DNA of 64,000 bases from SB11 sp964584305. Lineage in GTDB: Bacteria > Bacteroidota > Bacteroidia > UBA8524. The notes under the pieces were generated by a model. It was not told the origin of the DNA. It did no database searches and worked only from the letters and a program-made list of their open reading frames with translations. Shown piece after piece: positions 62,555 through 64,000 of this stretch (its first letter is position 1; the number at the start of each line of letters is the position of its first letter). The translations under genes and the position numbers were made by a program. The stretch spans positions 186,001 to 250,000 of the forward strand of contig CAZOZL010000001.1 in the NCBI GenBank assembly GCA_964584305.1, written 5' to 3'.

Positions 62555-62616
62555 ACGCTATAAAAGCAACATTTCTTTTCTAAACCAATTGTTATATACA
62601 AAAATATATCAGTATT

Positions 62617-63003
62617 ATGGATAAATACTTGAAACATATATTAATTGGTGTTGCTGTTGTAGTGCTTATTAATTTGGTAGTAAACCTATTTAATAGCAGT
62701 GGCAATAGCAATTTGAAAGAAGCTATTGGCAATATTAATGAGAGCCAACAAAAACTTGATTCAGCATTAGCACAAATAAACTATACCCAAAACAAGGTTG
62801 ACGCTATAAGAGAGGAGATAACTATTTTTAAAACTTATATAAAGGATATACAAAGTAGGGTTGAGATTTTAGATTTAGAAAACAGAAGCGGTATGCGTGA
62901 TTATAGAAAATATAAGGATAGCCTGCAAAATCGCTTAACAAGTTTGTACCACAATGTAGATACTACTGCCTATGATTTGCCCAACCTTGTTATAACAGAC
63001 TAA
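62617..63003 (+). CDS. Membrane-anchored coiled-coil protein, unknown
   Basis: A 128-residue protein with one N-terminal membrane helix (residues about 8-26) and a long coiled-coil (about 33-95) rich in Gln, Asn, Ile and Leu heptads. The rest is polar. It should sit in the inner membrane with the coil in the periplasm. It lies 19 nt upstream of the next unknown gene, so the two probably work together. I do not recognise a family. Confidence 0.7.
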   Translation: MDKYLKHILIGVAVVVLINLVVNLFNSSGNSNLKEAIGNINESQQKLDSALAQINYTQNKVDAIREEITIFKTYIKDIQSRVEILDLENRSGMRDYRKYKDSLQNRLTSLYHNVDTTAYDLPNLVITD

Positions 63004-63022
63004 TTGCATTTTAAAAAACTAT

Positions 63023-63586
63023 ATGAGTATGAAACTAAAAGTTGTTCTATTTTTTTTGCTGTTATATACCGTGCAATTTTCTTTTGGGCAGGGGAAACTT
63101 AAAGCCTTTGAAGTTTGCAATAGCAGCGACACCATTAAACGTGTAACAAAAGGAGATACCATTGTGATAAACTGCAACACCGCCTATATATTAAACCAAA
63201 GTGTAATTAACAATTACCGAAAGGCATTGCAAAACAACCGTAGCTGTACTGAAATTATTAAAACATACGCCGTACTTTCTACTACCCAAGATAGTGTGAT
63301 AAGCCAGCAAAAAAAACGGTTTAATGAATTAAAAAACAAGTTTGACAGTTTGGGAAATAACATGGGGCAGTTTTTAACCCTTACACAAAGTAGTTTAACC
63401 CAATTAGGCGATACGTTAACCCATGTTTTTTGTACTGTGATGCAAACCCAAAACCTGCTTCTTCAAACCAAATCAGTATTAGAACAAGAACAACAAAACA
63501 AATGGAATGATCGCCTAAAATGGGGCATTGGAGGGTTGGGAGTAGGTTTAGTAGCCACCACTTTGGTATTTTTGGCAGTAAGATAG
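63023..63586 (+). CDS. Exported coiled-coil protein with C-terminal membrane helix, unknown
   Basis: A 187-residue protein with a signal peptide (ending FSFGQ near residue 23), a small Cys-containing domain (VCNSSDTIKRV...VINCNTAY, Cys32 and Cys51), a helical coiled-coil-like middle (about 95-160), and a final hydrophobic helix (about 169-186, GIGGLGVGLVATTLVF). It is read from the ATG at 63023; an ATG two codons later is equally possible. Co-transcribed with the coiled-coil gene before it. The pair could form a trans-envelope assembly. Function unknown. Confidence 0.7.
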   Translation: MSMKLKVVLFFLLLYTVQFSFGQGKLKAFEVCNSSDTIKRVTKGDTIVINCNTAYILNQSVINNYRKALQNNRSCTEIIKTYAVLSTTQDSVISQQKKRFNELKNKFDSLGNNMGQFLTLTQSSLTQLGDTLTHVFCTVMQTQNLLLQTKSVLEQEQQNKWNDRLKWGIGGLGVGLVATTLVFLAVR

Positions 63587-63708
63587 CAAGGCAATTTTAT
63601 TGAAATATTACATAAAAATTGGGTGTGATACACCAAATAAAGGCTATAATTGTAGTAAACAACTCTATTAGGGGAAGCGTTAATTAATAGAACGGTTCAT
63701 TTGTTTAT

Positions 63709-64000
63709 ATGCGCAGAGTTTTAGTTACAGGTAGCAATGGCTTGTTAGGGCAAAAACTACTTGATTTATATTTAACCACCAGAGATGCCCAGTTGGTAGC
63801 TACCGCACGCGGTAATAGTCGCTATACTGAGGAGGAAGGATATACATATCAAGAGGTAGATGTAACCCGACAAAGCGATGTAATGTTAAACATTATTCGC
63901 TATTGCCCCACTGCGGTTATACATACCGCCGCTATGACCAATGTTGATGCTTGTGAAAGCGATAAAGAAGGGTGTAACCTGCTAAATATTGAAGCCGTTA
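63709..64000 (+). CDS. SDR-family oxidoreductase, RmlD-like (partial, runs off the window)
   Basis: The first 97 codons of an extended short-chain dehydrogenase/reductase. It opens RRVLVTGSNGLLGQKLLDL, a TGxxGxxG dinucleotide-binding loop, and has VDVTRQSDV and then HTAAMTNVDACESDK near residues 73-87, the pattern typical of dTDP-4-dehydrorhamnose reductases (RfbD/RmlD). Incomplete at the window edge, so the substrate-specific part is not visible. Confidence 0.8.
   Translation, partial: MRRVLVTGSNGLLGQKLLDLYLTTRDAQLVATARGNSRYTEEEGYTYQEVDVTRQSDVMLNIIRYCPTAVIHTAAMTNVDACESDKEGCNLLNIEAV

Larger units (their letters stand above)
62214..62616. other. 403-bp gene-free stretch with a repeat copy and an orphan terminator
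   Basis: No convincing gene. It contains the palindrome CCGCTCGAGCGG (62314-62325), an inverted copy of the dispersed GGTTGAAACC repeat, and a strong terminator not preceded by any gene. Confidence 0.6.

Overview
This window comes from an AT-rich member of the Bacteroidota. Three signs point there. Genes are preceded by the Bacteroidota sigma promoter (TTG, about 20 nt, TAnnTTTG) and mostly lack Shine-Dalgarno sequences. Several secreted proteins end in a type IX secretion (T9SS) C-terminal sorting domain with a YPNP motif. The gene set includes Bacteroidota-typical families such as DUF4293, DUF4835, DUF2723 pairs, and a bamD-rpoZ-coaBC-DUF4835 operon. The sequence does not allow a genus to be named.

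Layout. 0-8.4 kb, plus strand: a QueD-like protein, a small membrane protein, two DUF1801-like paralogues, ribosomal protein S1, an EVE/GNAT pair, a DUF1361 membrane protein, an Ogt-type DNA repair protein, and paaB-paaC-paaD of phenylacetyl-CoA epoxidation (no paaA or paaE next to them). 8.35-20.5 kb, minus strand: four related loci for large secreted PKD/Ig-like T9SS proteins. Three are intact, one is a pseudogene, and there is an extra 5' remnant; they share long, near-identical stretches. 20.7-28 kb: lipA with a beta-barrel-like protein, OsmC, a YtxJ-type redox protein, a 36-residue lipoprotein, a THUMP-like methyltransferase, a divergent arginase-fold protein, a membrane glycosyltransferase and a conserved Bacteroidota protein. 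28.5-36 kb, minus strand: rlmB, two DUF2723 glycosyltransferase-like proteins and a methyltransferase. 36.3-42.7 kb, plus strand: rimP-nusA-infB with a terminator-like leader hairpin, then a HerA-like ATPase.

42.7-47 kb: rhodanese, gpsA, an efflux adaptor and TolC, with a divergent polysaccharide deacetylase. 47.9-58 kb: an M49 peptidase lipoprotein, DUF4293, an M16 peptidase, a nitronate monooxygenase-like protein, a seven-bladed FG-GAP T9SS protein, guaB and rnz. 58.3-61.6 kb, minus strand: bamD-rpoZ-coaBC-DUF4835. 61.75-62.2 kb: a complete tRNA-Ala(GGC) followed by a small GIY-YIG nuclease gene and a second, partial tRNA copy. The window closes with two unknown coiled-coil envelope proteins and the start of an SDR gene.

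The two most unusual regions are these. (1) The tRNA-Ala/GIY-YIG cassette: a 346-bp unit bounded by 75-bp direct repeats made of the tRNA 3' part plus its terminator. In the second tRNA copy the anticodon loop is replaced by a perfect hairpin. (2) The T9SS paralogue cluster: a perfect 360-bp repeat carries the end of paaD into the middle of the cluster, and a pseudogene there is a mosaic of its neighbours. Smaller regulatory points of interest are the strong Shine-Dalgarno and TTG start of rpsA, a candidate attenuator ahead of rimP-nusA-infB, a PaaR-like palindrome ahead of paaB, and a family of dispersed intergenic repeats.
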